This document shows, piece by piece, positions 1 to 10,506 of a stretch of DNA of 64,000 bases; positions within the stretch are counted from its first letter, which is position 1, and each line of letters opens with the position of its first letter. This stretch comes from Symsagittifera roscoffensis. Taxonomy: Eukaryota > Xenacoelomorpha > Acoela > Convolutidae. The DNA lies in contig NC_087062.1 of assembly GCF_963678635.1 (NCBI RefSeq), positions 48,349,283 through 48,413,282 of the forward strand, read 5' to 3'. The translations under genes and the position numbers were made by a program. Under the pieces are notes generated by a model. The model did no database searches. It worked only from the letters and a program-made list of their open reading frames with translations, and was not told where the DNA came from.

Positions 1-706
1 TAAAACAATTCGTAGTGGAGTCTATTTTTGTCTCTGTTTGAAACTTGTGAATAATTGACTTTTTTTCAGAGAATTTTCCTGTGAATTTATATCCGGTTAG
101 AGGTGTTGCCAGGACTTTTGAGTAAACTGTAGCGACTACAATTGTTAATTGTAAATAGTTTGTCTCAGATTCCCATTGTGAGACTTGATTAATTGCGTAT
201 TTGGTGATCATCTTCCCACACATCGGTCTTGCGGTTCTGTTCGGGGAGGAAGGTTTTTAATGGTTTATGCGCTCGAGTAGTACTAAAAGAGAAATAGTTT
301 TTGTTGAAAGAACTATAAAAAGATACATGTTATGCTAGTCCTGAAAAGAGTTTATAAAATGTTATATAACCTCTGGTCTTCTTTGTATATCTGTGGTTTT
401 ACAGATAAGTTTTGTCGAATTAATGGATGGATGTAAAGATTGAGCTGTGATGTCTGGTGGTGACAGTGGTAATGGATGATTTACTAAATTATTTACTCTT
501 ACTTTTTTATCAAGTCTTAAGTTTTGTTGTGGAAGTTTTTGAATATAATGTTCTTGATAATGTTTGTAAATATCGTTTCTATATTGTAATCTGCTGAGTT
601 CCCAAGTATGGAGTCTATTGATATCAAGATGTTGCCCAAAAAAATTGGAAGGTGCTTCAATAAAGGGGTGCCACTTCCAATCTAATCGTAAAGCTGTACT
701 TATAGT
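1..706 (-). pseudogene. ORF-X: extra ORF downstream of integrase, unknown function
   Basis: Downstream of the integrase this copy has a broken reading frame that matches the frame at 56,270-57,130 on the plus strand. Shared peptides are 'GQHLDINRLH' here against 'GQHLDSNRLH' there, 'SPPDITAQSL' against 'HPPNITARSL', and 'KYAINQVSQWESE' against 'KYAIIQVTQCESE'. Stops and frameshifts interrupt it. I do not recognise the family. It could be a 3' ORF (accessory or env-type position) or part of a diverged gag. Its 5' half is duplicated (780-1,100), separated by minisatellite units. The gene runs off the window at base 1. Confidence 0.5.
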
Positions 707-1110
707 CTTCTAAAGAATAGGTGCACGAAGTTTGTGTCCCCCAGTTTTTAGCGCTTTAGATCTTTAGATCTTCTGAGCCCACAGTTTTCTGTCGAATTTT
801 TGGATGGATGTAACGATTGAGCTGTGATGTCTGGTGGTGACAGTGGTAATGGATGATTTACTAATTTTTTTTTACTTTTACTGTTTTATCAAGTTTAAGA
901 GTTAAGTTTTGTTGTGGAAGTTTTTGATTATTAGGCTCTTGATAATGTTTGTAAAAATCGTGTCTGTATTGTAATCTGCTGAGTTCCCAGTTTTGGAGTC
1001 TATTGATATCAAGACATTGCCCAAAAAATTGGAGGGTGCTTCAATAGAGGGGTGCCACTTCCAATTTAATCGTAAAGATGTACTTACAGTCTTCTAAGAA
1101 AATAGGTGCC
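380..1110. repeat. Tandem duplication (about 390-bp spacing) inside ORF-X
   Basis: The stretch at about 415-787 is repeated at about 792-1,150. Both contain the same sequence beginning 'ggatggatgtaa', the 'ctggtggtgacagtgg' block, and the 'ctgagttccca' block. Divergence is modest, with scattered indels. Each copy ends in a minisatellite unit of the kind described at 706-1,461. Confidence 0.85.
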
Positions 1111-1461
1111 CGAAGCTTGCGTCCCCTAGTTTTTAGCGCTTAAGATCTCTAACAATACCAGGCTTCCGAAATTTGCGTTTTCCCCATTTTTAGCTCTTTA
1201 GATATTTAGATCTTCTGAACCCAACGTCTTCTAAAAAAAAAGGTGCTCCAGGTTTTTTGTCCCCCAGTTTTTAGCGTTTTAGATCTTTAGATCTTCTGAG
1301 CCCACAGTCTTCTAACAATACCAGGCTTCTGAACTTTGCGTTTCCCCCATTATTAGCTCTATTGATAAATAGATCTTCTGAACCCACAGTCTTCTAAAAT
1401 TACTAAGTTTCCGAAGTTTATGTTCCTCCCATCTTTAGCTCTTTGGATCTTTAGCTCACGC
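706..1461. repeat. Minisatellite, about 80-bp unit, six units in two blocks
   Basis: Units start near 706, 1,091, 1,148, 1,231, 1,311 and 1,392 with 'cttctaa' and contain 'ccc(c)agtttttagcg' or 'cccatttttagctc' followed by 'tttagatcttctgagccc'. Spacing in the second block is close to 80 bp. It sits between the integrase and ORF-X of copy A, the position where a different minisatellite sits in the right-hand array (55,290-55,954). Confidence 0.85.
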
Positions 1462-1489
1462 TATCTATCGTCTAAGTGACTTGGGAAGT

Positions 1490-2290
1490 TGTTGGTAAAT
1501 ATAATCTTGTGGTCCAACTATTGTGGTAATTTGGGAATTATAAGCTAGTGAAATTAATTTTACGTCTGATGACCTTTCAGTGTATTTTTTATTGTTTCCG
1601 TTAATTATACATACCAGTTATTCTTGTAGTGAGCGGTCCATCCCTTCAACTACTCAGTTTGCCCACGAGACATGTGATGTTCTTTGCTTATGTTTGAAAT
1701 TGTAGAGATGACATATAGTAAGTTTTTTTTATTATTTATGAATTATGTTCCATTATCTGTATCAAGGATTTCGGGTAAACCGAACTTTGCTATCCGGTGT
1801 TCATATAGTGTTGTAAGAGCATAATAAGCGTTACAATGGGGTACAGGATTGAGTGATACATAGTGTCTAATTACATCTCCTATTATCAATATACACGATA
1901 TTATTTACTCAGGAAGGTGATATAGGGCCTTTTGTATCGAATGAGATTCTATGATTGAACTTTAAACTTTGTCTTTTGTAGTCTTGTTTTTGTGCTGTTT
2001 GTTTTTGGCGTGGAAAGTTTTTTTAAATTGACATTTAATGCAATCATTACAAAGTACTTTATCCAAATTGGTGCCTTTGGAAACTAAAACTTTTGAGTTA
2101 AGTTTGATTATGTTTTTTTTTGAACCTGCATGTCCTTTTATATGTGAGGAATGTAATTGGTAAGTGCGATTAAAATCATGCAAAATGGTAGAAAGGGTAC
2201 TCTTGCTTCCGAAGTATGAGTTTCCAAGAGATCGTGTTTTCGTTGATTATTGTTTTGTTGAACTTTCGAATTTTTAAATAGTGTCTTATT
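1490..2290 (-). pseudogene. pol: Integrase domain of copy A
   Basis: The N-terminal zinc-binding HHCC module is readable at 2,040-2,183 ('MHDFNR...HIKGHAG...CNDCIKC'). The catalytic core follows: first Asp in 'LIIGDVIRHYV' (about 1,850), second in 'DTDNGT' (about 1,765), and the Glu region 'VVEGMDRSLQE' (about 1,650). So the D,D,E residues can still be seen. Frameshifts and stops (for example TAA after DTDNGT) break the frame. The Trp codon TGG before the Asn-Gly-Leu-Val-Glu region is intact here ('HVSWAN'), unlike the right-hand copies, where it is TAG. The enzyme would insert the cDNA into the genome; this copy cannot be made whole. Confidence 0.85.
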
Positions 2291-2829
2291 TTCTAATATT
2301 GTGATATCTGCTTTTATGGGTTTTTTTTTGTTCTAATGCCAACAATTAGTTTGTCTGATGACCAGGTCGACATTTTGACGTTTTTGTAAAAATTGAAGTG
2401 TCAATTTTTCTGTGTTGGGAAAAAAATTTGTGAATCTCAATTTTCGATAGAGTGATAATATCTATCGGATCTTGTAGATCGAATTTTTCATTGGTTATGT
2501 ATTTTTGAGTTGTATCTGGAGGGCCTGATATGTATATCTTGTCCGTGAGGTCTTCTTTTCTATCAAAGGGAATGATTTATTTCGTTGTGGTTTTTGTTGA
2601 TATGATTTTAATTGTGTAATATTTTTTATCCATAGTGAAAATAGTGTAGAATTAAATGTATCTTTACGTAATAAATTTACTTCATAGTGTTGGCAACCTT
2701 GATATAGTGGAAAATTTTCTATGGTATTTGTTTGTTTAGTATCAGAGTTTGTTTTTAGTGCGTATTTACATTCTAATCGTGGTGATGTTTTGTCTTTTGC
2801 GAGAATAGTTTTTTTATTATGAGATATTT

Positions 2830-3330
2830 CTACAGTTATTTTTCGTGTAAGTAGTTCAAGTGGTGTAATTTGACCAAGTGTATCTGATAAAGCAAGGTTT
2901 TTGGCTGCAGTCCAAATTATATGTAGATTTTAAAATTTCATCAGAATTAGTTGAAATCTGTATGCTTTATGATATGGATTAGATTTTTGTGTGAAAAGAA
3001 AATTTATGGGTTTATGATCTGTAAATAAAAGCATTGGGTTTCTTGATTTAAGGATTAAGAATTCATATTCTGTTTATTCATATATTATGGATGTACATTC
3101 TCTCAAAAATTTAGAGAATCTGAGTTCTGCTTGTGTAAAAAAGCTTTGATTTGCTGATAGAAGGTTTTTTTTATTTTTGTCTTGATGTGATTGTAAAAGT
3201 GTTGCGCCATTTCCAAAATTTAAAGCATCAGAGATAGCGTAAAATGGTTGATTTGTATTTGGAATTGTATATGAAATTTATTATGTGAAAAAGTTTTTTC
3301 TTTCATTGAAGTGTTTTTGTTATTCTGAAG
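2830..3330 (-). pseudogene. pol: RNase H domain of copy A
   Basis: The minus frame contains 'LLFTDHKPINFLFTQKS' (about 3,000) and downstream 'LHIIWTA' and 'SDTLGQITPLELL' (about 2,870-2,930), matching the plus-strand RNase H at 40,238-40,800 ('LFTDHKPKFFL', 'LPDTLSRNTPPELL'). The upstream Cys-Asp-Ala-Ser start is weakly kept. It would degrade the RNA of the RNA:DNA hybrid. Several frameshifts; nonfunctional. Confidence 0.75.
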
Positions 3331-3361
3331 TCCATTCGAAATTGTTTTGTTGTCTAAGAAA

Positions 3362-4480
3362 TTAAAAAATGGTCTGAAATATGATAGCATTTTTGAATTT
3401 TCTTCTTGCTTGATGGTATTGTAGTTTTGAAATTGGGATTTTCGAAGTAGTTATTGTAGTGCCTTCAGTAATATGTTCAAGGAATTTTACACGGGTAAGG
3501 AAAAAAAGTGATTTATCTGGAGCTGCTTTCACGTTTTCTTTTAACAATATTTTGTGATATTTATCAAAAAAAGTAACTTTTTTTGATGTTTTGTGATTGT
3601 ATGAAAACATCGTCTAAACATGTAAAAAAGTTTTTACTGAGGTTTAGTTGTCTTGAAGTTTCACCCATTCATTCAGAAAATGCTGCTGGTCCTATGGATA
3701 TAGCATGGAATAACCTATTAAATTCGTATCGTTGGCTTCCGATAACGAATTGTGTGAGTTGATGTGGTTGTTAATCTAATCCCATTTGATTGTATGCACC
3801 ATTCTTATCGGTGGTGGTACAATAGTGTCCATTTTTCTGTAAGTATTACTTGTATGGTTTTAGGGGCCAATTTCATTTTGATTCATCAATTAGAGAGTTT
3901 AAATATCGTGCATCTAAAACGATTTTTAACGAGAATAATTACTGGGTTTATAAATGTATTTCTCTTGAGTTGTTGTTCTTTGTATACAAGTGATATAATT
4001 TCATACCGTTCGAAAAGTCAAAAAATCTGTTTGTTTTGTCTTGTAAGTGTATTGGTACTTTACTTGCGCGTTGTTTTGTGAAAACTGCTTCGGGTTTCAG
4101 TGAAAGGTGTATTGTTGTGGTGAAAAACTTTGATGTATCATAAACCAGGGGGGTTTTTCAATAGTAATTCTGCTAATTGTTCAAATTCTTGTTGGTTCAA
4201 ATTCAGAATGCCAAAAATTGAACCTGGTCAGAAGTTTTTGTTGTTTAGTTTTGTTTTTCCTGATTTGGAGAATTGGTTTAAAATAGCGTTTTTTTGTGAA
4301 AAACTCTGTGTTTCTCTTTGAATCAATTGTGTTTTTATTAATAGATCATTCTCCGTTAAGAACTGTTCATGGACAAATATCTAATAATTTTGAAAAAATA
4401 TTTACTCCATATACCGTTTCTTGTCTGGGGTAAAATGCTGAATTTGTTTCACAATATCCCAAAATTCCTAAAAAACTGTA
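3362..4480 (-). pseudogene. pol: Reverse transcriptase domain of copy A (retains motifs A-C)
   Basis: This is the fullest RT in the window. In order on the minus strand: fingers 'KIVLDARYLNSL' (about 3,880-3,915), motif A 'TTTDKNGAYNQ' with its Asp at 3,807-3,809, motif B region 'RLFHAISIGPAAFS' (about 3,680-3,715), motif C 'CLDDV' at 3,609-3,620 (the usual Tyr-x-Asp-Asp with Tyr changed to Cys), and thumb 'AAPDKSLFFLTRVKFLEH' (about 3,480-3,530). These place it in the Ty3/gypsy RT class. In-frame stops and frameshifts inactivate it. It is the reference that shows what the right-hand copies have deleted. Confidence 0.85.
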
Positions 4481-4879
4481 ATTTTATATGGTGAAATGTT
4501 TTAAACATGTAAAGCTATGGTATCTGTGTTTGCATGTTTAGTGTATTTGACAGATGAAATCGTTAATCAAAAAACTTTTTTGGAATTGTTTGAATTTGAG
4601 ATCAGACAAATAGTTTATTTGTCTTATGGTCACTGTTATACCGGTTAACCTGGTTGATGGAGAAATTATACGCATGTCCTCTTAATGGTTTTAAACGTTT
4701 TCTTTATTGATTTTCTATAGGATGAAATTTTGAGAAATATGGAGATTAGTATCTTTAAATTGCAATTTGCCGTTTAAAAAACTGATAATTGCAGTATATT
4801 TAGTTATAAATGGGTTCCGACTATATTAGTTTTAGTATATGTGATGTGAAATATTTGTTTGAAATGTTTCAGTATCAGT

Positions 4880-5080
4880 TTATTTTGTTCCATTGTTCGT
4901 GTTGGTATAAAGAATTATTCGATTTTTCCGTAATTTGTAAAAAATTGTACCTTTTGCAGTGGCTAGTTTACCATAAAAAATTAAAGGTGAAATTTTTGGA
5001 TGTAGAAATTGGATTTCATTCCATGTAGGTATGTTGACAATGTTCGATTCTGCGCCTGAGTCGATTGACAAATCTAGTTC
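4880..5080 (-). pseudogene. pol: Aspartic protease of copy A, directly abutting gag
   Basis: The retropepsin active site is 'SIDSGAESNIVN', with Asp-Ser-Gly at 5,054-5,062, followed by 'IPTWNEIQFLHPK'. Plus-strand equivalents are at 38,992 (intact DSG) and 58,234 (Asp changed to Tyr). In copy A the capsid sequence runs into the protease within about 100 bp, so the zinc knuckle and nucleocapsid seen in the right-hand copies have been deleted. Confidence 0.8.
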
Positions 5081-5099
5081 AAGATCTAGTGGTTGAAAG

Positions 5100-7030
5100 T
5101 TTAAGTTCCTTTTGAAAATTTATTTGTAAGTCGTTTCCAATCGGATTTAGTTTCTATGGGTATAACTGAAAACCATTTTTGAGCTGCTCCATCGATGTAG
5201 AGGTATGTTTATACATTCTGGGACTATATTTAAGCTCAAGTTTGCTGTAACATCATTTAAAAAGTCTTCCACTGAATATTCACGATCTGTTCTTGTAATT
5301 TCCTTAAGTGGTTAATGTTATGGATGATCCACTCATAAGGCATAGATTCATCGTCATTTGTAGTCATTTTGCTGTTTTTGGTATTTGTGTGAAATTTGTG
5401 TGTTGATTTTTTGTAATTTTGTGTTAGTGTAAGTAGTATGGTAATGGGATTTCGTTTCTTATTGATTCGGGTTGATAACTTTGAGTTTTTGTTGCTTAAT
5501 TGTACCTGATTTTGCTTTTGAAAAGTTTGTTGTTGTGTTTGCCGTGATTGTCGAGGGTTCATGTAAAGTTCAAAAATATCTGGTTGAAAAATATCAACTG
5601 GCTGATTTATATTATTCCATTGATTGTTTCGTTGGTTTTTATGTTTTTGATGGTTTTGATTGAAATATTCTTCGTGCTTGATTGGCTTCTTGCGAATTGT
5701 TTATTAGTTGAGTTTTCATTTTGTTGAAAAAATAGGTAGCTTTCAGTGTGGTCTGTTGGAGTTTTTTGTTTATTTTTGAAAAATACTGATTGAGGTATTG
5801 GTTTTGGTACTTGTTGAGTATAATTGTGTTCTTGGGTAAATTTTTGTTATTGGGATTTTGGTTTTGTAATTGGATTGCTGTTATTACTATTCGTGAAAAA
5901 ATTGCAGGTATGATCAGCAAAGTTATTATCGTTTGCATTTTTTGTTGAAAACTTTGTCGTTTTTTGTTTATTGGTCTGTGTTTGGTAATCCATATGCAAT
6001 TATGTGGGGATCACAGATGATTTAACTATTGACTGTAATATTGTTAGTGGAAAAGGAGTATTGTTTTTATTATGTGGTGTTGTAAGTGGCTGAAAAGGTG
6101 TTGCTTAGGTTGTGTTTCAAATATTACTTCCATCACGAAATGTTATGTATTTCGGATATCTTGTTGCGTCAAATTTTTTGTTCTGTTAAAGGTTTTCTGT
6201 GTATTGATGAATATTGAATCTGAGCTGTTATTGCTTATTCTATTATTAAATTTTGAAATTATAGTTTAAAGGAGTAGTGTTAGTTGTGAGTGGAGTTACT
6301 CTTAAATAGTGTTTGTGTACAGAAACAGTAGCCATTTTTGTACTTGAAATATCATTTCGAAAAAAAAACAACTATATGAGACCATTCTGGGTCCCATACC
6401 TAATCTGTGTCTTTTGCTGTCTTTTGCTAATTTTGTTTCATTTCCGTTTGCGATGAAAAGTTTTTTTCTTGCTTGTGAGACTAAATCTAAATTGTGTTGG
6501 AAATAATCTATTATGAACCATGCTAGGATTCTTTGTAGACCAATTTTTTAAACAAATTTGTGACATTGAATTATCATTGGTGGTTCACGAATTGAATCTA
6601 AAAATTGTGAGAAACGATTTTTTTCTCGTCCTACTTTTGCTTGTCGGGATCTTTGCGGTGGAGATACATTAAATGTGTCATTTGTTTCTAAAATAGGAAA
6701 ACAGCTAAGAACGATGGAAAAAACATCGCTTGTGAAGATTGAATTTGCTCTTTGCGAGTTTTGGTGTTGTATTTTTTTTGATATAGCTGTGAAAACCTTT
6801 GAGAAATCTACTTCTATATCATCTGTTTGTATTCGGTGGGGCGTTTGATTTGAAGTTGATTTTACTAATGCCTGGTAGATTGTGATTGGATATGTTTTTT
6901 GGTTTTACTTCAGGAATTTCTTGTTTGCTTGGGCTATATCCTTTTTCAAACAAATTTGTAATAAGATTATGGCAAATTTGTAAGGGAAGAATAGAGCCAG
7001 CGTCAAAATTTTTATCGTATCGAATCATTT
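5100..7030 (-). pseudogene. gag: gag of copy A
   Basis: Pieces match the plus-strand gag in order: 'SPPQRSRQAKVGREKNRFSQ' (about 6,600) against 36-kb gag 'SPPQTSRHATLRQENNFFSQ', 'ATVSVHKHYLRVT' (about 6,300) against 'ATVSVHKNYLRVT', and capsid 'REYSVEDFLNDVTANLSLNI' (about 5,200-5,310) against 'PEYSIEDYLNAVTAILTLNI'. The product would be the structural capsid polyprotein. Many frameshifts; there is no CCHC zinc knuckle in this copy. The middle (5,600-5,940) is Gln/Asn-rich. Confidence 0.75.
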
Positions 7031-7099
7031 TTTGTGCGAGCTTACGGTTAATGTGTAACTTTAGATATGATTTTTTTTTGGTTGATTCCTATTACAGAC

Positions 7100-8600
7100 T
7101 TTTACTGGATTCCTAACTCTGCGTTTACTTTTTCTAAATGATGCTAATGTGGAATCTGATTCCAATTTTTTTGGTCGCTTATTGGTTTAATAATTTTGTC
7201 GAATAAACCTCGAAGATTTCAATGTTCTTGTTTTGTGGTTGAGTCAGATTACGAAACTGCGTTTCGATGTCCACAAAATATTTGTTTAATAATTCGTTTT
7301 TGTTTTGAGATTTTTGCTTTCTTTCATGTTTGTTTTTTTTTTGATCTGGTGTATCCATTTTTTATGTGGTGTAATTATAAAATGTTATCTTTTGCTTTTA
7401 TTCAAACAATTGTGGAGCAACATTGTTAGTTTGTTTCCTAGGTTATCCTTTGACATAAGTGTTAAAATGATGGTGGCAAAATGCAGGGATTAGATTTTTA
7501 TATTTCATAAACTGTTAGTTCTTACCATTTTTGTGTGGTTATCCTAATTTTGGGGGATAGATTTTTGAGTGTAGACGGGTTGGAGAGAGATTATATGAAT
7601 TCGTTAGAAAGACATTAAATTTTTTCGGTGATTCAGTTTTATTTCAAAAAAAGTTTGCTCTATCTTTCTTAGGGTTTTGATATGTGATCGAGGGTTGAAT
7701 AGTAAATCAGTCTACAGGGCTCACATATCCTTAGAACACAAAAGGATTGTATTTTAGATCTAAATACTTTAGCTCTTACTAGGCTTACCATGTATTAAAA
7801 CCTGGGTCAACTAAGAGGAGGAGCTCAAGTGAAGAATGAGTAACCGAAGTTCTTCACTGTTTATCTTAATTAAAATGGTTAGTTTTTCAAAAATATCTGT
7901 TAGTCTTCGGTCGTCGATAAGGTTGGAGAGTGAATTGACGTGGAGGTCGTTAGACAGTTTTTTTGAGAGGTGAGGAGAACAAAATAGTTCTGATTGATCC
8001 AAGAAAAACCTTGATGATCGTATATTTTTAAATGAAATATAACTTGGAATCAAGTTAAAGGTTAAAGATCCCAGAAAAACCTTGATCATCTGCTTTAAGG
8101 AAAATGTAGGTTGTTATTATACAAGGATAGGCTTTGACATTTTTGAAGAAACCTTATAAATTTAAGAAAGGGTTGGTTTAAGAGTTAGTGATCTGATAAG
8201 TTTTGAGTGATTATGGTTGTTTTAGATGGAAGAAGAAGGAAGCTAGATAAATCAAGGATGAGAATGTGAGTCCTTGAGAAGCAAGGATTTTTTTATAAAC
8301 TCAAAACTAACGTAAGTTAATTCACTAACTAATTTGTGTGTTTTTTACTCAACTAATTCTTTTTTTACAAAAAAAATAAAAAAATTTGCAAATTTGTTGA
8401 AAATGAACTACAATTGTATCTTTTTATCAGTCGTTTTTAGGTTATATGAAACGGTTATACATCATTGAGAGGTACATGTCTTGGAAATGAATCTTACTGC
8501 TACAAGTAAATTATATTTCATGTCCGTGATGGAAAATCTACTGCATTGAGGTTTTAATAGAGAAATAGTCGTTGCAGCCTGTGTCGTTTCACGAAATAGG
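7100..8600 (-). other. 5' leader / possible LTR region of copy A
   Basis: No coding sequence is visible. The reverse complement aligns in order with 33,920-35,000, for example the blocks containing 'gatcatcaaggtttttcttgg', 'tctaacgacctc', 'gtcaattcactctccaac' and 'aacgactgataaaa'. This is the 5' non-coding end of the element, where an LTR and primer-binding site should lie. I cannot identify TG...CA borders or a tRNA-complementary site. From 8,600 to 9,035 I see nothing assignable. Confidence 0.65.
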
Positions 8601-9035
8601 GGCTCGGTCTGTTGTTCGGGTTTTGTCGGGTTCGGGTGTAATCTGTATTTTATGGTTGCTTCTGAGAAAACTTGAAATATGTTTCAGCAGATTTAAGAAC
8701 ACAACGCATCCTTTCTGTTACATTTTTTCAAGAAACAAATCAAACCTTTCTCAGTTCTCGGCCAATTTTGTGGTCGACAATTTTCGTTACAAAAACATGC
8801 CGTTGATATTGGCAAAAAAAGAAACGGTTAAATTGAATCAATAATTAATTCTTTTTATCAGCCATTCCCAAAAAAACTGAATTGTAAGTCTGATACAGAA
8901 TGGTACATTGTACAATTTAATTAATAATTTTGGATGATCGGTAATTTTACTGATGTTTCATCAAAAGTTATAACGTTTTTCAGTGATGAATGAAATATCC
9001 CAAATAGGGCTAACTCTTTGCTTAATGTTAATAAT

Positions 9036-9413
9036 TAAACGAAAGAGTTTCCAGCAACCTTTTGTATCTATTTGTACGTAAATTGAAATTGAATCAAAGT
9101 TTTAAGGAGAGTTGAGCAAACGGGAAATAGCGCAGTGAAACATATCAAATGTTATGGGAACAAAAATTTAGCAAATCCTTTCCAATACCAAACATGTAAA
9201 CACAACGTTCAGTGGGAATACTCAATAGTATATCGAAACTTTGCATGATGACTTTTAGTTATAAAATGACACATGGTGACAATTTGGGTTTTTACATGGT
9301 GACCATTGGTTGTCAGATAATACATGGTGACCATTATGATCTATACCTTATGGACATCCATGTATGCCACCCCCCAAACCTAATGCACTATATGCATACT
9401 ACTCACAAGGGTT
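9036..9413 (-). repeat. Inverted extra copy of the Polinton terminal repeat
   Basis: The reverse complement of this segment is nearly identical to 9,960-10,328, the left end of the Polinton. The match continues 12 bp past the Polinton border into flank (to 9,425 against 9,938), including the reversed target hexamer CACAAG at 9,414-9,419. It reads as the end of a second, otherwise missing Polinton, or as an inverted duplication of the left end. Together with 9,938-10,328 it makes about 390-bp arms around a 512-bp loop. Confidence 0.85.
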
Positions 9414-9445
9414 CAGCCTATGCTGCAATTGTTTTTTTTCGAACT

Positions 9446-9605
9446 TCAAATCTTGCGCGGTTTTTGAGCAGTTCTTTTAGATAAACCGTTCAAAAACCGC
9501 TCAAACCGCTCATTTTGAAGCAAGATGTTGAGCGTAACTGTCTAAAAAAAACCGCTCAAACCGCTCAAATCTTGCTTCAAATTAGGTGAAAAATCTCGAC
9601 TCGGG
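9446..9605. mobile_element. Truncated GCGGTTT-type short inverted-repeat element
   Basis: Matches the right third (about 30,550-30,712) of the complete element at 30,188-30,712: 'tttgagcagttcttttagat', 'gaagcaagatgttgagcgta', and the terminal 'atctcgactcggg' (ending 9,605). The left terminus is missing. It lies in the spacer between the two Polinton ends. The rest of the spacer, 9,606-9,937, has no gene that I can see. Confidence 0.75.
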
Positions 9606-9953
9606 TATATAAATTGAAATTGTTGGTAGCGTTCTGTTCTAGTTGTTCTTCTGCAATCGGTTGAAACAGGTTATCGGGGTTTTCATAAGAACTTTGTCGA
9701 TTGTTTAAGACTTATTGGTGTCGTCGTTGAAAGATTCATAAAGCCTGTTGTGAAGTGTTGCCGAATTCTTTATTGTTATGTAGATTTCCTTCAGTAATGT
9801 AGTTGTAACAACTTAGCTGACAGATCACCTATTCGTTAGCTGATACTGTTTTCTAGAAGTCTGAGAGCTGGTGGCTGCCGTAGACTCATTTTTTGTGAAA
9901 AACCTTTGGTGTAGTTGATGTTCGCCAAAAACAAATACAGCATAGGCTGAACC

Positions 9954-9959
9954 CTTGTG
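9954..9959. other. Polinton target-site duplication, left (CTTGTG)
   Basis: The hexamer CTTGTG sits directly before the element's first bases AGTAGTATGC and is repeated exactly at 28,371-28,376 directly after its last bases GCATACTACT. Six-base duplications and a 5'-AG start are reported hallmarks of Polinton/Maverick elements. Confidence 0.85.
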
Positions 9960-10328
9960 AGTAGTATGCATATAGTGCATTAGGATGGGGGGGTTGTCAT
10001 ACATGGATGACCGTTAGGTATAGATCATAATGGTCACCATATATTATCTGACAACCAATGGTCACCATGTAAAAACCCAAATTGTCACCATGTGTCATTT
10101 TATAACTAAAAGTCATCATGCAAAGTTTCGATATGTTATTGAGTATTCCCACTGAACGTTGTGTTTACATGTTTGGTATTGGAAAGGATTTGCTAAATTT
10201 TCGTTCCCATAACTTTTGATATGTTTCACTGCGCTATTTCCCGTTTGCTCAACTCTCCTTAAAACTTTGATTCAATTTCAGTTTACGTACAAATAGATAC
10301 AAAAGTATGCTGGAAACACTTTCGTTTA
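9960..10328 (+). repeat. Polinton left terminal inverted repeat
   Basis: The first about 155 bp match the reverse complement of 28,215-28,370 at roughly 85 percent by eye; beyond that the two ends diverge. The whole segment matches the inverted copy at 9,036-9,413 much more closely. It contains several short direct repeats of the type 'ggtcaccat(g/a)ta'. Confidence 0.85.
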
Positions 10329-10471
10329 GTTGAAAATGAAAAGATCCCCGATTAACTGGGATCCAAAATTGGAAGAAAATCACGCACTTAAATACGCAAA
10401 TACGCACTAAACACAGAATAGCGTTAGGTCAAACATTAAGTACGCACAATTCTTTTATTAATTCACTGAGT

Positions 10472-10477
10472 TTTATT
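10472..10477 (-). promoter_or_regulatory. Polyadenylation signal AATAAA (minus strand)
   Basis: AATAAA on the minus strand lies 30 bases past the stop codon (10,507-10,509) of the minus-strand gene ending there. Position and orientation fit a eukaryotic poly(A) signal for that gene. Confidence 0.5.
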
Positions 10478-10506
10478 TACAAAAAATAATATGATTTTTT
10501 TTTGTT

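Larger units (their letters stand above)
1..8600 (-). mobile_element. Ty3/gypsy-like retroelement, minus-strand copy A (decayed)
   Basis: A degenerate LTR-type retroelement read on the minus strand. Going down in coordinate I can follow leader, gag capsid, aspartic protease, reverse transcriptase, RNase H and integrase in the gag-PR-RT-RH-IN order of Ty3/gypsy elements. The same sequences recur on the plus strand from 33,900 to 64,000. The 5' homology runs from about 8,600 (matched by about 33,900). The 3' end leaves the window. This copy keeps RT motifs and an integrase Trp that the right-hand copies have lost, so it belongs to a different, less deleted lineage. No LTR pair is visible, so exact borders are unknown. 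Confidence 0.85.

Noticed and set aside
706-1461. CRISPR-like array
   Set aside because: Repeats are about 80 bp, contiguous and diverged, with no unique spacers, in a eukaryotic context.
3764-4321. Plus-strand frames of 105 and 63 codons
   Set aside because: Antisense to the copy A reverse transcriptase, whose motifs are on the minus strand.
9036-10328. Stand-alone fold-back transposon
   Set aside because: The right arm is the true Polinton left end, with the target duplication immediately outside it, so the fold-back reading misplaces the border.
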